Below are positions 8,616-17,035 of a stretch of 64,000 bases of DNA, in pieces. The stretch lies in the NCBI RefSeq assembly GCF_030816715.1, contig NZ_JAUSYH010000001.1, positions 3,844,001-3,908,000 of the forward strand, written 5' to 3'. This stretch comes from Streptomyces achromogenes. GTDB taxonomy: Bacteria; Actinomycetota; Actinomycetes; Streptomycetales; Streptomycetaceae. Under the pieces are notes generated by a model, which was not told the DNA's origin, did not search any database, and was given only the letters and a program-made list of their open reading frames with translations. Position numbers and translations under genes: made by a program. The stretch's first letter is position 1. The number at the start of each line of letters is the position of its first letter.

Positions 8616-9707
8616 TCATGACACCGGCTCCTCGAGGCGACGGTCCACCGGCACCTGTGCCGTGACCGTCACCGCCGCCGGGTCCAGGTCGGACGGGGTC
8701 GGCATCACGCTGCCGGGCAGCTGGACGGCGGCCGCGCCGTGCGCGACGGCGGAGGCGAGCGCCGCCGGGCCGGTGCCGCCGGCGACGAGGAAGCCGGCGA
8801 GGGAGGAGTCGCCCGCTCCGACGTTGCTGCGTACGACGTCCACGCGGGCGCTCGCGAACCAGGTGCCGGCGTCCTCCACGAGCAGCTGCCCGTCGGCGCC
8901 CAGGCTGGCGAGCACGGCGAGGGCGCCCATTCCGCGCAGTTCCTCGGCCGCCTTCACCGCGTCGCCGACGGTCGTCAGGGGGCGTCCGACGGCCTCCGCC
9001 AGCTCCTCGGCGTTCGGCTTGACGACGTCGGGCCGCTCGCGCAGCGCCTCGAGCAGCGCACGCCCCGAGGTGTCCAGCGCGATGCGCGCGCCTCCGGCGT
9101 GCGCCCGTGCGACCACCTCGGCGTACCAGGAGGGCGTGAGCCCGCGGGGCAGGCTTCCGCAGCACGCGATCCAGTCCGCGCCGCGCGACTGCTCGCGCAC
9201 CGTCTCCAGGAGCCGTTCCTGTTCCTCGGCGGACAGCTCCGGACCGGGCGCGTTGATCTTCGTCAGGACGCCGTCCGACTCGGCGAGGGCGATGTTCGAG
9301 CGGGTGGCTCCGGCGACCGGGACCGGCGCGACCTCGATGCCCTGCGCGTCGAGCAGTTCGGCGACGAGCGCGCCCGGTGCGCCGCCCAGGGGCAGCACGG
9401 CGACCGTGCGCCGCCCGGTGGCGGCCACCGCGCGCGACACGTTCACGCCCTTGCCGCCCGGGTCCATCCGCTCACCGGTGGCACGGATGACCTCGCCGCG
9501 GTCCAGGGCGGGAACCTCGTAGGTACGGTCGAGGGAGGGGTTGGGGGTGACGGTGAGGATCACGCCCGCACCGTTCGCGACGGCACCGGTCCCGCCGCTC
9601 ACGCCGTCGGCGCCGCCGGCGTCGGCGCCGTGGGACGCGCTGGTGCCGATACTGCCGTTGCTGCCGTTGCTGCCGTTGGTGCCGATGCCGCCGTTGCCGC
9701 CGCTCAT
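8616..9707 (-). CDS. fruK: 1-phosphofructokinase FruK
   Basis: A PfkB-family kinase that converts fructose 1-phosphate to fructose 1,6-bisphosphate, the step after the PTS. Conserved blocks are TVTPNPSLDRTY (substrate binding), GGKGVNVSRA, KPNAEEL, and GAGDSSLAGFL near the C terminus, with the catalytic Asp in GAGD. The start ATG overlaps the fruR stop as ATGA, which argues for translational coupling. It also implies an unusual N-terminal extension of about 48 residues, rich in Gly, Asn and Ser, before the usual family start ILTVTPNP. A GTG at 9563 would remove it but lacks a ribosome site. Confidence 0.93.
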   Translation of the reverse strand: MSGGNGGIGTNGSNGSNGSIGTSASHGADAGGADGVSGGTGAVANGAGVILTVTPNPSLDRTYEVPALDRGEVIRATGERMDPGGKGVNVSRAVAATGRRTVAVLPLGGAPGALVAELLDAQGIEVAPVPVAGATRSNIALAESDGVLTKINAPGPELSAEEQERLLETVREQSRGADWIACCGSLPRGLTPSWYAEVVARAHAGGARIALDTSGRALLEALRERPDVVKPNAEELAEAVGRPLTTVGDAVKAAEELRGMGALAVLASLGADGQLLVEDAGTWFASARVDVVRSNVGAGDSSLAGFLVAGGTGPAALASAVAHGAAAVQLPGSVMPTPSDLDPAAVTVTAQVPVDRRLEEPVS

Positions 9708-10465
9708 GCTCGTATCACTTCCGTGCCGCCGCGCTCGACGGCGGCCGTGTCGTCGTCGCTGAGCCCGCTGTCGGTGATCAGCAGGTCCACGTCGCTCAGG
9801 TCGCCGAAGCGGGCGAAGTGCTCCTGGCCGTGCTTGGAGGAGTCGGCGAGCAGCACCACGCGGCGTGCGGCCGCGACGGCCGCCCTCTTCACCGCGGCCT
9901 CGGCGAGGTCGGGGGTGGTCAGCCCGTGCTCGGCGGAGAAGCCGTTGGCGGCGACGAACAGGACGTCGGCGCGGATCTCGCCGTACGCGCGCAGCGCCCA
10001 GGCGTCCACGGCGGCGCGCGTGCGGTGCCGTACGCGCCCCCCGATGAGATGGAGCTGCATCCCGGGGTGGTCCGCGAGGCGGGCCGCGATGGGCAGGCTG
10101 TGGGTGACGACGGTGAGTTCGGCCTCCAGCGGCAGAGCCGCGGCCAGACGGGCCACCGTCGTGCCGGCGTCGAGGATCATCGTGCCCTCGGCCGGCAGTT
10201 CGGCGAGGGCCGCCTTGGCGATGCGGTCCTTCTCGTCGATCGAGGTGCCCTCGCGTTCGGCGAGGTCCGGCTCGAAGTCGAGGCGTCCGACCGGTATGGC
10301 ACCGCCGTGGACGCGGCGCACCAGGCCGGCGCGGTCGAGGGCCTTCAGGTCCCGGCGGATCGTCTCCGCGGTGACCTGGAACTCCTCGGCGAGCGACAGG
10401 ACGTCCACCCGGCCGGCGTCGCGGGCGAGCCGCAGGATCTCCTGCTGCCGCTCCGGTGCGTACAT
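9704..10465 (-). CDS. fruR: DeoR-family repressor of the fructose operon
   Basis: A 253-residue DeoR-type regulator. The N-terminal helix-turn-helix is MYAPERQQEILRLA...VDVLSLAEEFQVTAETIRRDLKAL, followed by the sugar-phosphate sensor domain with LDAGTTVARLA and VLLADSSKHG. It is first in the operon, with GGAGGGG before its ATG and a 4-base overlap with fruK. DeoR proteins of this context sense fructose 1-phosphate, which lifts repression. It probably represses its own operon through the repeats just upstream. Confidence 0.9.
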   Translation of the reverse strand: MYAPERQQEILRLARDAGRVDVLSLAEEFQVTAETIRRDLKALDRAGLVRRVHGGAIPVGRLDFEPDLAEREGTSIDEKDRIAKAALAELPAEGTMILDAGTTVARLAAALPLEAELTVVTHSLPIAARLADHPGMQLHLIGGRVRHRTRAAVDAWALRAYGEIRADVLFVAANGFSAEHGLTTPDLAEAAVKRAAVAAARRVVLLADSSKHGQEHFARFGDLSDVDLLITDSGLSDDDTAAVERGGTEVIRA

Positions 10466-10489
10466 GTCCGTTCCCCTCCGACCGCTACC

Positions 10490-10539
10490 GTGCTTTGTGC
10501 CCGAAGTGCTGTGTGCTCGAGGTGCTTTGTGCCCGAAGT
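10490..10539. promoter_or_regulatory. Three 16-bp tandem repeats upstream of fruR, candidate FruR operator array
   Basis: The 18-bp sequence GTGCTTTGTGCCCGAAGT occurs perfectly at 10490-10507 and 10522-10539. A copy with three mismatches lies at 10506-10523, so the period is 16 bp. The array starts 25 bp upstream of the fruR start codon. The position fits an operator or activator site of the fru promoter. Regulator identity is inferred. Confidence 0.5.
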
Positions 10540-10620
10540 TGTGGTTTCGCCCCGGAGACTACGCCCGGATGGCCGAGAAGTAAACAGGTTCGGGCGTGAT
10601 TCGGGCATGAACGGACACGA

Positions 10621-10682
10621 CTGCCTCCGGTGTCGCTCCGATCCCGCGCCGCTGCCTCCGGTGTCGCTCCGATCCCGCGCCG
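10621..10682. repeat. Perfect 31-bp tandem duplication
   Basis: The sequence from 10621 to 10651 is repeated exactly at 10652-10682. It lies between the divergent ends of the fru promoter region and the terminator of the MFS gene. I see no gene in it. Confidence 0.9.
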
Positions 10683-10703
10683 CGAGGGTCCCGGCACGGA
10701 GAA

Positions 10704-10734
10704 GGGGCCCGTCACCGTTGCGGTGACGGACCCC
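10704..10734 (-). terminator. Terminator hairpin after the MFS gene
   Basis: GGGGCCCGTCACC and GGTGACGGACCCC form a 13-bp stem with one G-U pair and a 5-nt loop. It begins 25 bp after the stop codon of the MFS gene on the minus strand. No strong U-run follows, as is usual in Streptomyces. Confidence 0.6.
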
Positions 10735-10759
10735 TCGCCGGGAACGCGCGACCAGCGGC

Positions 10760-12379
10760 TCAGCCGGCGAACGCGCCTTCCTTCTCCCGCTCCGGCCCCT
10801 CGAAGGAGGTCACCTCCGGGAAGTCCTCGGCGCCCTCCATGTGCTGCGCGGACCGCTTCGGCAGAGCGAACATCAGCAGGAAGATCCCGAACATCACCAG
10901 CGCCACCCAGCCCAGCGCGTGCTGGAAGGCGTTCACGAAGGTGGGGCCGACCTCGGCCGGGGCCAGCCGGTCGCCGATCTCACCGAAGAAGACCACCGCG
11001 ACCAGTCCGAGACCGAGCGCGTTGCCCATCTGCTGCACGGTGTTGATGAGTCCCGACGCCGAGCCGGCGTGCTCGCGCGGCACCTCCGACAGCACCGCGT
11101 CGGTCAGCGGGGCGAAGATCAGGCCCATGCCCGCACCCATCACGACCAGCGGCAGCGCCATCTGCCAGGGTGCGATGCCGAGGCCGTAGCGCTCGGACTC
11201 CCAGATGTAGAGGAGCACACCGACGGTCATCGTCAGGGCGCCCGCCTGGAGCACCTTGCGTCCGAAGCGCGGAGTCAGCTTCTGCACGGACATCCCGGCG
11301 GCCACCGACACTGAGATCGAGAACGGGACACCGGTCAGCCCGGCCTTCAGCGGACTCCAGCCGAGGCCGGTCTGCATGTACAGCGTCCACACCAGGAAGA
11401 AGACGCCGAGGCCGATCCCGAAGACCGTCTGCACGGCGACGCCCGCCGCGAAGCTCCGCACCCGGAAGAGGGAGAGCTCGATCAGCGGCGAGCCGTCCCG
11501 CGCGCCCTTGCGCCGCTCGTAGGCGACCAGCGCGGCGAAGACTCCCAGCGCGCCCGCCATCGAGACGAAGCCCCACGCCGGCCAGCCCAGCTCACGGCCG
11601 CGGGTGAGCGGGTAGAGGAGCATGAGCAGACCGAGGGTCACCAGGACGACGCCCACCAGGTCCAGCTTCAGCGCCTTCGGGGCCTTGGACTCCGTGATGA
11701 ACCGGCTGCCGAGGATCAGTCCCGCGATGCCGACCGGCAGGTTGATCAGGAAGATCGGCCGCCACTCCAGCCCGAACAGGTTCCACTCCGTCAGCAGCGC
11801 GCCGAGCAGCGGACCGGAGACCGCTCCCAGCCCCACGATCGCGCCGAAGAGCCCGAACACCTTCCCCCGCTCGTGCGCCGGGAAGGTGGCGTGCACGATC
11901 GACAGCACCTGCGGGACCATCATCGCCGCCATGCCGCCCTGCAGGATGCGGGAGGCGACCAGCATGTCCGGGTTCACCGCGAAACCGCACAGCGCGGAGG
12001 CGACGGTGAAGCCGCCGATGCCGATGAGGAACAGCCGCTTGCGGCCGTGGATGTCGCCGAGCCGGCCGCCCGTGATGAGCCCCGCGGCGAAGGCGAGCGC
12101 ATAACCGGCGGTGATCCACTGGATCTGGCTCCAGGACGCGCCCGCGTCCTCCCGGATGGAGGGGATCGCGATGTTGACGATGGTGACGTCGACGAGGTCC
12201 ATGAAAGCCGCGGTCATCACGATCGCCAGCGCGAACCAGCGGCGACGGTCGCCCGGTGCGTCCGATGCATCCGTCGCGCCCGATGCGCCCGATGCCGTGG
12301 CTGCGGTCCCGGCGTCGGTGGCCCGAGCGGCGGGCGCGGCCTCGTTCTCGTTCCCGGTGGAGGTGTCCGTGTCGTTCAT
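10760..12379 (-). CDS. MFS drug/H+ antiporter, DHA2 (14-helix) family
   Basis: A 539-residue transporter of the EmrB/QacA type. After a hydrophilic Ala/Gly-rich N-terminus it has FMDLVDVTIVNIAIPSI (motif with DVTIVNIA), ITGGRLGDIHGRKRLFLIG (motif A) and about 14 hydrophobic segments. ATG at 12379 is chosen because the reading frame further upstream runs antisense through the WYL gene. It is divergent from the WYL regulator with only 61 bp between starts, so that regulator probably controls it. Likely role is export of toxic compounds; substrate unknown. Confidence 0.9.
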   Translation of the reverse strand: MNDTDTSTGNENEAAPAARATDAGTAATASGASGATDASDAPGDRRRWFALAIVMTAAFMDLVDVTIVNIAIPSIREDAGASWSQIQWITAGYALAFAAGLITGGRLGDIHGRKRLFLIGIGGFTVASALCGFAVNPDMLVASRILQGGMAAMMVPQVLSIVHATFPAHERGKVFGLFGAIVGLGAVSGPLLGALLTEWNLFGLEWRPIFLINLPVGIAGLILGSRFITESKAPKALKLDLVGVVLVTLGLLMLLYPLTRGRELGWPAWGFVSMAGALGVFAALVAYERRKGARDGSPLIELSLFRVRSFAAGVAVQTVFGIGLGVFFLVWTLYMQTGLGWSPLKAGLTGVPFSISVSVAAGMSVQKLTPRFGRKVLQAGALTMTVGVLLYIWESERYGLGIAPWQMALPLVVMGAGMGLIFAPLTDAVLSEVPREHAGSASGLINTVQQMGNALGLGLVAVVFFGEIGDRLAPAEVGPTFVNAFQHALGWVALVMFGIFLLMFALPKRSAQHMEGAEDFPEVTSFEGPEREKEGAFAG

Positions 12380-12389
12380 GGTGTGACTG

Positions 12390-12419
12390 TAGGACCGCAA
12401 TAGGTCAGATCGTGTCCTA
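12390..12419. promoter_or_regulatory. Inverted repeat in the MFS/WYL divergent promoter
   Basis: TAGGAC (12390-12395) and GTCCTA (12414-12419) are inverted arms separated by 18 bp within the 61-bp divergent intergenic region. This is a candidate operator for the neighbouring WYL regulator. Confidence 0.4.
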
Positions 12420-12440
12420 GTGGTGCGGCATTCTCGAAGC

Positions 12441-13505
12441 ATGACGACGGACACTCCGGCTCGGCTGCTGCAACTCCTCTCCATCCTCCAGACGCCCCGT
12501 GAATGGCCCGGCGGCGAGCTCTCGGACCGCCTCGGGGTCTCCCGGCGCACGGTCCGGCGGGACATCGACCGGCTGCGCGAACTCGGATATCCCGTCGAGG
12601 CCAGCAAGGGCTCGGACGGCGGATACCGGCTGGTCGCGGGCAAGGCGATGCCGCCGCTCGTGCTCGACGACGAGGAGGCCGTGGCGATCGCCGTCGGCCT
12701 GCGGGCCGGCGCGGGCCACGCACTGGAGGGCGTCGACGAGGCCTCCGTACGGGCCCTCGCCAAACTGGAACAGGTGCTGCCGGCCAGGCTGCGCCACCGC
12801 GTCTCCACCCTCCAGGCCGCGACCACGCCGCTGACCAGCGGGGACGGCGCGAGCATCGCACCCGAGACGCTGACCGTCATGGCCTCGACGGTCGCCGGGC
12901 ATGAGCGGCTGCGGTTCGCCTACCGCGCGAAGGACGGCACGGAGTCGCGGCGGCTGACCGAGCCCTACCGGCTGGTGTCGACGGGCCGGCGCTGGTACCT
13001 CGTGGCGTACGACCTCGACCGCCAGGACTGGCGGACCTTCCGCGTCGACCGGGTCCGGGACCCCTTCGCGACCGGCTCCCGCTTCGCGCCGCGCGAGCTG
13101 CCGACGGGCAGTGCGGCGGAATACCTCCGGCAGTCCATCCAACGACGCCCCGACACGGACGAGTACGCGTACGACGTCACCGTCGACGCGCCCGCCGAGC
13201 TGGTGGCGTCCCGGCTGCCGTCCTGGCTGAGCGCGTCGGTCGCGGCGGACCCGTCCGAGCCGGGAGACGGGGAGGAGGGCGGCGCGCCCCGATGCCGGCT
13301 GCGGGGGACCACGAGCGATCCGGTGGAGTGGGTGGCGGTCCGGATCGCCATGCTGGGGTACGAGTTCTCGGTCCGGGAGCCACAGGAACTGGTGGACTGT
13401 GCACGGGAGTTGAGCGGGCGCCTGGGCCGGGCGGCAAGCGCAGGGCCGCTGAACGACGCGGAAGCGGACAGGCCCCGGATCACCGTCCCGGGCCCGGGGC
13501 GGTGA
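12441..13505 (+). CDS. YafY-type HTH/WYL-domain transcriptional regulator
   Basis: A 354-residue regulator. The N-terminal helix-turn-helix (about 3-60) has ARLLQLLSILQTPREWPGGELSDRLGVSRRTVRRDIDRLR and YPVEASKGSDGGYRL. The WYL domain (about 150-215) has the FAYRAKDG ... EPYRLVSTGRRWYLVAYD core, here WYLV, and ends with DWRTFRVDRV. A C-terminal WCX extension follows. WYL regulators bind small or nucleic-acid ligands. ATG at 12441 gives the standard N terminus; a weaker in-frame start lies 21 bp upstream. Confidence 0.9.
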   Translation: MTTDTPARLLQLLSILQTPREWPGGELSDRLGVSRRTVRRDIDRLRELGYPVEASKGSDGGYRLVAGKAMPPLVLDDEEAVAIAVGLRAGAGHALEGVDEASVRALAKLEQVLPARLRHRVSTLQAATTPLTSGDGASIAPETLTVMASTVAGHERLRFAYRAKDGTESRRLTEPYRLVSTGRRWYLVAYDLDRQDWRTFRVDRVRDPFATGSRFAPRELPTGSAAEYLRQSIQRRPDTDEYAYDVTVDAPAELVASRLPSWLSASVAADPSEPGDGEEGGAPRCRLRGTTSDPVEWVAVRIAMLGYEFSVREPQELVDCARELSGRLGRAASAGPLNDAEADRPRITVPGPGR

Positions 13506-13604
13506 TCCGGGGCGGGGGTGAGGCGGGCCCGGCGGGCCCCAGGCGGTGAAGCGGGCCCCGGGCGGTGAGCCCGGTCCCTGCGTTACGTCCGCCGCGCCCC
13601 GGCG

Positions 13605-14465
13605 TCACGCCCGCTTCGCCGGTGTCGCTTCCCACCCGAACCCGTGCAGAGCCCGCAGGTTGTGCAGCGCCAGCTCGGCCGGGCCCTGCGAGCCGGTCGG
13701 CGCGGCGTCGGTCGCCGCCCAGCTCTCCACCGCGACCCGGACGGCGGCACTGGCCACGGCGGCGGTGAAGCGCTGACGCGGGGAGGCGGGAGTCGCGTCG
13801 GAGGCGGGGGCGCCGGACACCTCGGGGCCCTCGAGCGGATCGGAGGCGTCGGCAGCAGCAGCGGCGGCGGCTCCATCCGCAGTCCCGGCCCCCGCGAAAG
13901 CACCGGCCTCGTCCGAAGTGCCGGGCGTGGCAGGGACGTCGGCGGCTTCCGTGGCGGCCGAGGGCGCGGCCGGCGGGGAGGACGTCCGGCCCTCGGTGGC
14001 CGCCGCCCGTTCGGCCAGCACCTCCGCGATCGTGGTCTCCGAGGTGTGGCAGACCTCCGCCCACACCTTCCCGAGGGCGGGGCTCGCGCCGGCCAGCCGG
14101 ATCAGCGTGCGCACCCATTCCCAGGAGGCCGCCGAGACTCCACGGCCGGTGACGAGGGTGTGCAGCACGGCGTGTTCGAGAGCCTGCGGCACCGGCAGTT
14201 CGGCCGGGGCCTCGCGCAGCGCCTTTGCCCAGCGCTCGGCGCCCGCCGAGTAGAGGGGGGCGACCGCCTCCTCCTTCGTGGCGAAGTACCGGTAGAACGT
14301 GCGCGGGGCGATGCCCGCGGCCTGGGCGATGTCCTCGGCGCGGGTCGCCTTCAGACCCCGGCTGACGAAAAGGCCGGCCGCCGCCCGGGCAATCTCCATC
14401 CGGGTCGCCGCTTTGCGCCGCTCGGTCAGCGAAGCCGAGCCGGCGGAGGGGGTCGAGCTGATCAC
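13605..14465 (-). CDS. TetR-family transcriptional regulator (SCO3201-like)
   Basis: A 286-residue TetR protein. The DNA-binding domain is at about residues 14-60 (EIARAAAGLFVSRGLKATRAEDIAQAAGIAPRTFYRYFATKEEAVAPL). A low-complexity Ala/Ser/Thr/Pro insertion of about 70 residues (about 165-235) splits the ligand-binding domain, and helices such as AVRVAVESWAATD resume after it. By position between the WYL gene and hrdD it matches S. coelicolor SCO3201, known from overexpression work to repress antibiotics and sporulation; this link is from memory. It ends facing the WYL gene. Confidence 0.88.
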   Translation of the reverse strand: MISSTPSAGSASLTERRKAATRMEIARAAAGLFVSRGLKATRAEDIAQAAGIAPRTFYRYFATKEEAVAPLYSAGAERWAKALREAPAELPVPQALEHAVLHTLVTGRGVSAASWEWVRTLIRLAGASPALGKVWAEVCHTSETTIAEVLAERAAATEGRTSSPPAAPSAATEAADVPATPGTSDEAGAFAGAGTADGAAAAAAADASDPLEGPEVSGAPASDATPASPRQRFTAAVASAAVRVAVESWAATDAAPTGSQGPAELALHNLRALHGFGWEATPAKRA

Positions 14466-15211
14466 GTCGGCAGGCTATGCCCATGTGGCACAATCTGCCA
14501 TTCGGGCGGGCCACCCCGTGGTTCAGGTACGGGGTGCCCCGCCTCTTGACGTGCCCGCGTGCGGAGCATTCGAAGGCCGGCCGTGTGCGCTCGCAACACC
14601 CGCACGTCGAAAAGGAGCCGGGCTCCGGCGCCTGGGGGGAGAGGCACCGGAGCCCGGCTCTGGACAGTCCCGGCACCGGGGGGATGTGCGTCGGGACGTG
14701 GCTCACTCGCGTAGTGCGAAGTTCTCGGGAAGAGCTACAAGGTCCGGTCGGCCCGAACTCCCGTGCTCAGAAGTCTTTTTCCCCGCTTCCGTCGATTGAA
14801 GCGGCGTTCCCGCGCCATGTTCGCGCGGTCCCCGCTCACCCGGCGCACGCGGGCGGAAACCCCACACCACAGCACGCCCGCAGCCTGCCCACGACAGCCG
14901 ACCGCGCTGGCGCGACCGAAGCGAACCGGCCTCCGCCCGGCCTCCGCCCACGTCACGGCCGATGCGAACCAGCCCGAATCGGCCGGCGCCCTTACCGCCG
15001 TCCGTCCGGAACCCGTCGCAATCGCCGGACCGACCGCACCGCAGCCCGTCGCATCCGCCGCACCGCACCGGCGGGGTGCCCGCGCCGTCCACGCCGGCCA
15101 CCCCCGCCGTGCAGATCCGCAGTGCCGCAGAGGGCCGCACACTCGGCGCGCCCGCCCCGTACAGCGACTCCCGCCCTGCCGGGGGCCGTCAGGGCGGGGG
15201 CCGACGACCTG
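14466..15211. other. 746-bp intergenic region between tetR and hrdD
   Basis: I see no convincing gene here. Open frames exist on both strands but have arginine- or glycine-rich, repetitive translations and no good start. The region holds a strong hairpin at 14615-14660 and otherwise looks like the 3' trailer of hrdD. A conserved small RNA cannot be ruled out by eye. Confidence 0.5.
14615..14660 (-). terminator. Hairpin with U-tract, possible distal terminator of hrdD
   Basis: AGCCGGGCTCCGG (14616-14628) and CCGGAGCCCGGCT (14647-14659) form a perfect 13-bp stem. Read on the minus strand the hairpin is followed by CCTTTTCGA. It is about 550 bp beyond the hrdD stop, so it ends either a long hrdD trailer or an unseen short transcript. 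Confidence 0.6.
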
Positions 15212-16210
15212 CTACGCCGCTGCCTCGAAGCCCGTGTCGCGGGCCAGCTTCTTCAGTTCCAGCAGAGCGTGCTTCTCGATCTGGCGGATGCGCTCCCTCG
15301 TCAGGCCGTGCTCCTTGCCGACCTCGGTCAGAGTGCGCTCCCGGCCGTCGTCGATGCCGTAACGCATCTTGATGATGGAGGCGGTGCGCGGGTCGAGGCG
15401 GTCGATCAGGCCGTCCAGTTCCTCGCTGCGCAGCAGGGTGAGGACGGACTGCTCGGGCGAGACCGCGGAGGTGTCCTCCAGCAGGTCGCCGAACTGCGTC
15501 TCGCCCTGGTCGTCGACCGACATGTTCAGCGAGACCGGGTCACGGGCCCAGTCCAGCACGTCGGTGACGCGCTCGGGCGTGGAGCCGAGTTCGGCGGCGA
15601 TCTCGGCCGGCTCCGGGTCACGGCCGTTCTCACGGTTGAACTCGCGCTGTACGCGGCGGATGCGGCCGAGTTCCTCCACCAGGTGGACGGGCAGCCGGAT
15701 CGTGCGCGACTGGTCCGCTATCGACCGGGTGATGGCCTGACGGATCCACCAGGTCGCGTACGTGGAGAACTTGAAGCCCTTGCGGTAGTCGAACTTCTCG
15801 ACCGCGCGCACCAGGCCCGCGTTGCCCTCCTGGATGAGGTCGAGGAGGGGAAGCCCGCTGCGGGGGTAGCGGCGGGCGACCGCGACCACCAGGCGCAGGT
15901 TGGAACGGATGAATACGTCCTTGGCCCGCTCGCTGTCCGCGACCAGAGCCTCGAGCTCCTCGCGCGAGGCGTCCGCCCTGGACTCCTCCTCGCCGTCGAG
16001 GACCTGCTGCGCGAACACGCCGGCCTCGATTATCTGGGACAGCTCGACTTCCTTCGCCGCGTCGAGCAGGGGTGTGCGCGCGATTTCGTCGAGGTACATG
16101 CCGACCAGGTCGCGGTCGGCGATTTCGCCGCCATGGGCGCGAACACTGCGGGCCGCGCCGCTCGTCTCGCCGGTGGCGGACTTGCGGCGGGCGACGGCAC
16201 GGGTTGCCAT
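15212..16210 (-). CDS. hrdD: RNA polymerase principal-like sigma factor HrdD
   Basis: A 332-residue group 2 sigma-70 factor. Region 1.2 starts with DLVGMYLDEIARTPLL. Region 2 has NLRLVVAVARRYPRSGLPLLDLIQEGNAGLVRAVEKFDYRKGFKFSTYATWWIRQAI. Region 3 has IRLPVHLVEELGRI and region 4 RTLTEVGKEHGLTRERIRQIEKHAL. It recognises promoters like those of HrdB and is dispensable in S. coelicolor. ATG at 16210 follows GGGAG; earlier in-frame codons lack one. A SigR-type promoter lies 100 bp upstream. Neighbouring order also matches hrdD. Confidence 0.95.
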   Translation of the reverse strand: MATRAVARRKSATGETSGAARSVRAHGGEIADRDLVGMYLDEIARTPLLDAAKEVELSQIIEAGVFAQQVLDGEEESRADASREELEALVADSERAKDVFIRSNLRLVVAVARRYPRSGLPLLDLIQEGNAGLVRAVEKFDYRKGFKFSTYATWWIRQAITRSIADQSRTIRLPVHLVEELGRIRRVQREFNRENGRDPEPAEIAAELGSTPERVTDVLDWARDPVSLNMSVDDQGETQFGDLLEDTSAVSPEQSVLTLLRSEELDGLIDRLDPRTASIIKMRYGIDDGRERTLTEVGKEHGLTRERIRQIEKHALLELKKLARDTGFEAAA

Positions 16211-16310
16211 GCGTGCTCCCTTGCGATGGAGGTTCGGCGGGTGGCCCTTCAGACGCCCGGTCACTCTCGGAACTTGCGACTCTCCTCGTGTGCCCGGCAT
16301 CTGATGGAAA

Positions 16311-16338
16311 CAACGACTGGAATCAGGACAGAATTCCC
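16311..16338 (-). promoter_or_regulatory. SigR-type (thiol-oxidative stress) promoter of hrdD
   Basis: On the minus strand GGGAAT (16338-16333), 18 bp, then GTTG (16314-16311). This fits the Streptomyces SigR consensus GGAAT-N18-GTT exactly. It is known from work in S. coelicolor that hrdD has a SigR-dependent promoter. The predicted start is about 95 nt before the hrdD start codon. Confidence 0.85.
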
Positions 16339-16398
16339 AACCCGCACCCCGATTTTGATGATCTTGCAGTACCCTGTCGGACCACGCGAGGAGAGCCG

Positions 16399-16938
16399 AT
16401 GTCGTCCGAACGTAAAGAGGTGCAGGTCAGGCCTGGAATCGAGGGTGACCTCGAAGCCCTCACCAGCCTCTACAACCACTACGTACGTGAGACGCCCATC
16501 ACATTCGACACCGCGGTCTTCAGTCCGGAAGAGCGACGTCCTTGGCTGCTCTCCCACCCTGAAGACGGGCCGTACCGCCTGATGGTTGCCACGGAAACGG
16601 ACTCACAGGACATCCACGGCGCCTCACAGGCAATCCTGGGTTACGCCACATCCAGCCCCTACCGGCCCAAGGCGGCCTACTCCACGTCGGTGGAGGTGTC
16701 GGTCTACGTCGCTCCGGACGCCGGCCGGCGCGGCATCGGCACACTGCTCTACAAGGCGCTCTTCGAAGCGCTCGCGGACCAGGACCTGCACCGCGCGTAC
16801 GCGGGCATCGCGCAGCCCAACGAAGCGTCCGCGCGGCTGCACGAACAGTTCGGGTTCCGGCACGTCGGCACCTACCGGGAGGTGGGCCGCAAGTTCGGCC
16901 GCTACTGGGACGTGGCCTGGTACGAGAAGGAGCTCTGA
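16399..16938 (+). CDS. GNAT N-acetyltransferase, phosphinothricin-acetyltransferase type
   Basis: A 179-residue acetyltransferase. It shows VRPGIEGDLEALTSLYNHYV, TFDTAVFSPEERRPWL and the acetyl-CoA loop VYVAPDAGRRGIGTLLYKAL. NEASARLHEQFGFRHVGTYREVGRKFGRYWDVAWYE closes the fold. This pattern is that of PAT/methionine-sulfoximine acetyltransferases, which acetylate the amino group of phosphinothricin or similar toxic amino acids. ATG at 16399 follows GAGGAG. It diverges from hrdD across 188 bp. The true substrate is unknown. Confidence 0.88.
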   Translation: MSSERKEVQVRPGIEGDLEALTSLYNHYVRETPITFDTAVFSPEERRPWLLSHPEDGPYRLMVATETDSQDIHGASQAILGYATSSPYRPKAAYSTSVEVSVYVAPDAGRRGIGTLLYKALFEALADQDLHRAYAGIAQPNEASARLHEQFGFRHVGTYREVGRKFGRYWDVAWYEKEL

Positions 16939-17035
16939 GCTCCGGCGCGTCGTCGCCGGGCGCGTCGGCAGGACCGGCGGGGGCGCGTCGGCCGACCGGG
17001 GGGGTGCGTCGGCCGAGGGGCGCGGCGCGGAGCCC

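Noticed and set aside
14703..15142. Minus-strand frames downstream of hrdD, one ending LVALPENFALRE
   Set aside because: The ending looks protein-like, but the upstream sequence is repetitive, Gly/Arg-rich and lacks a start with a ribosome site; left as intergenic.
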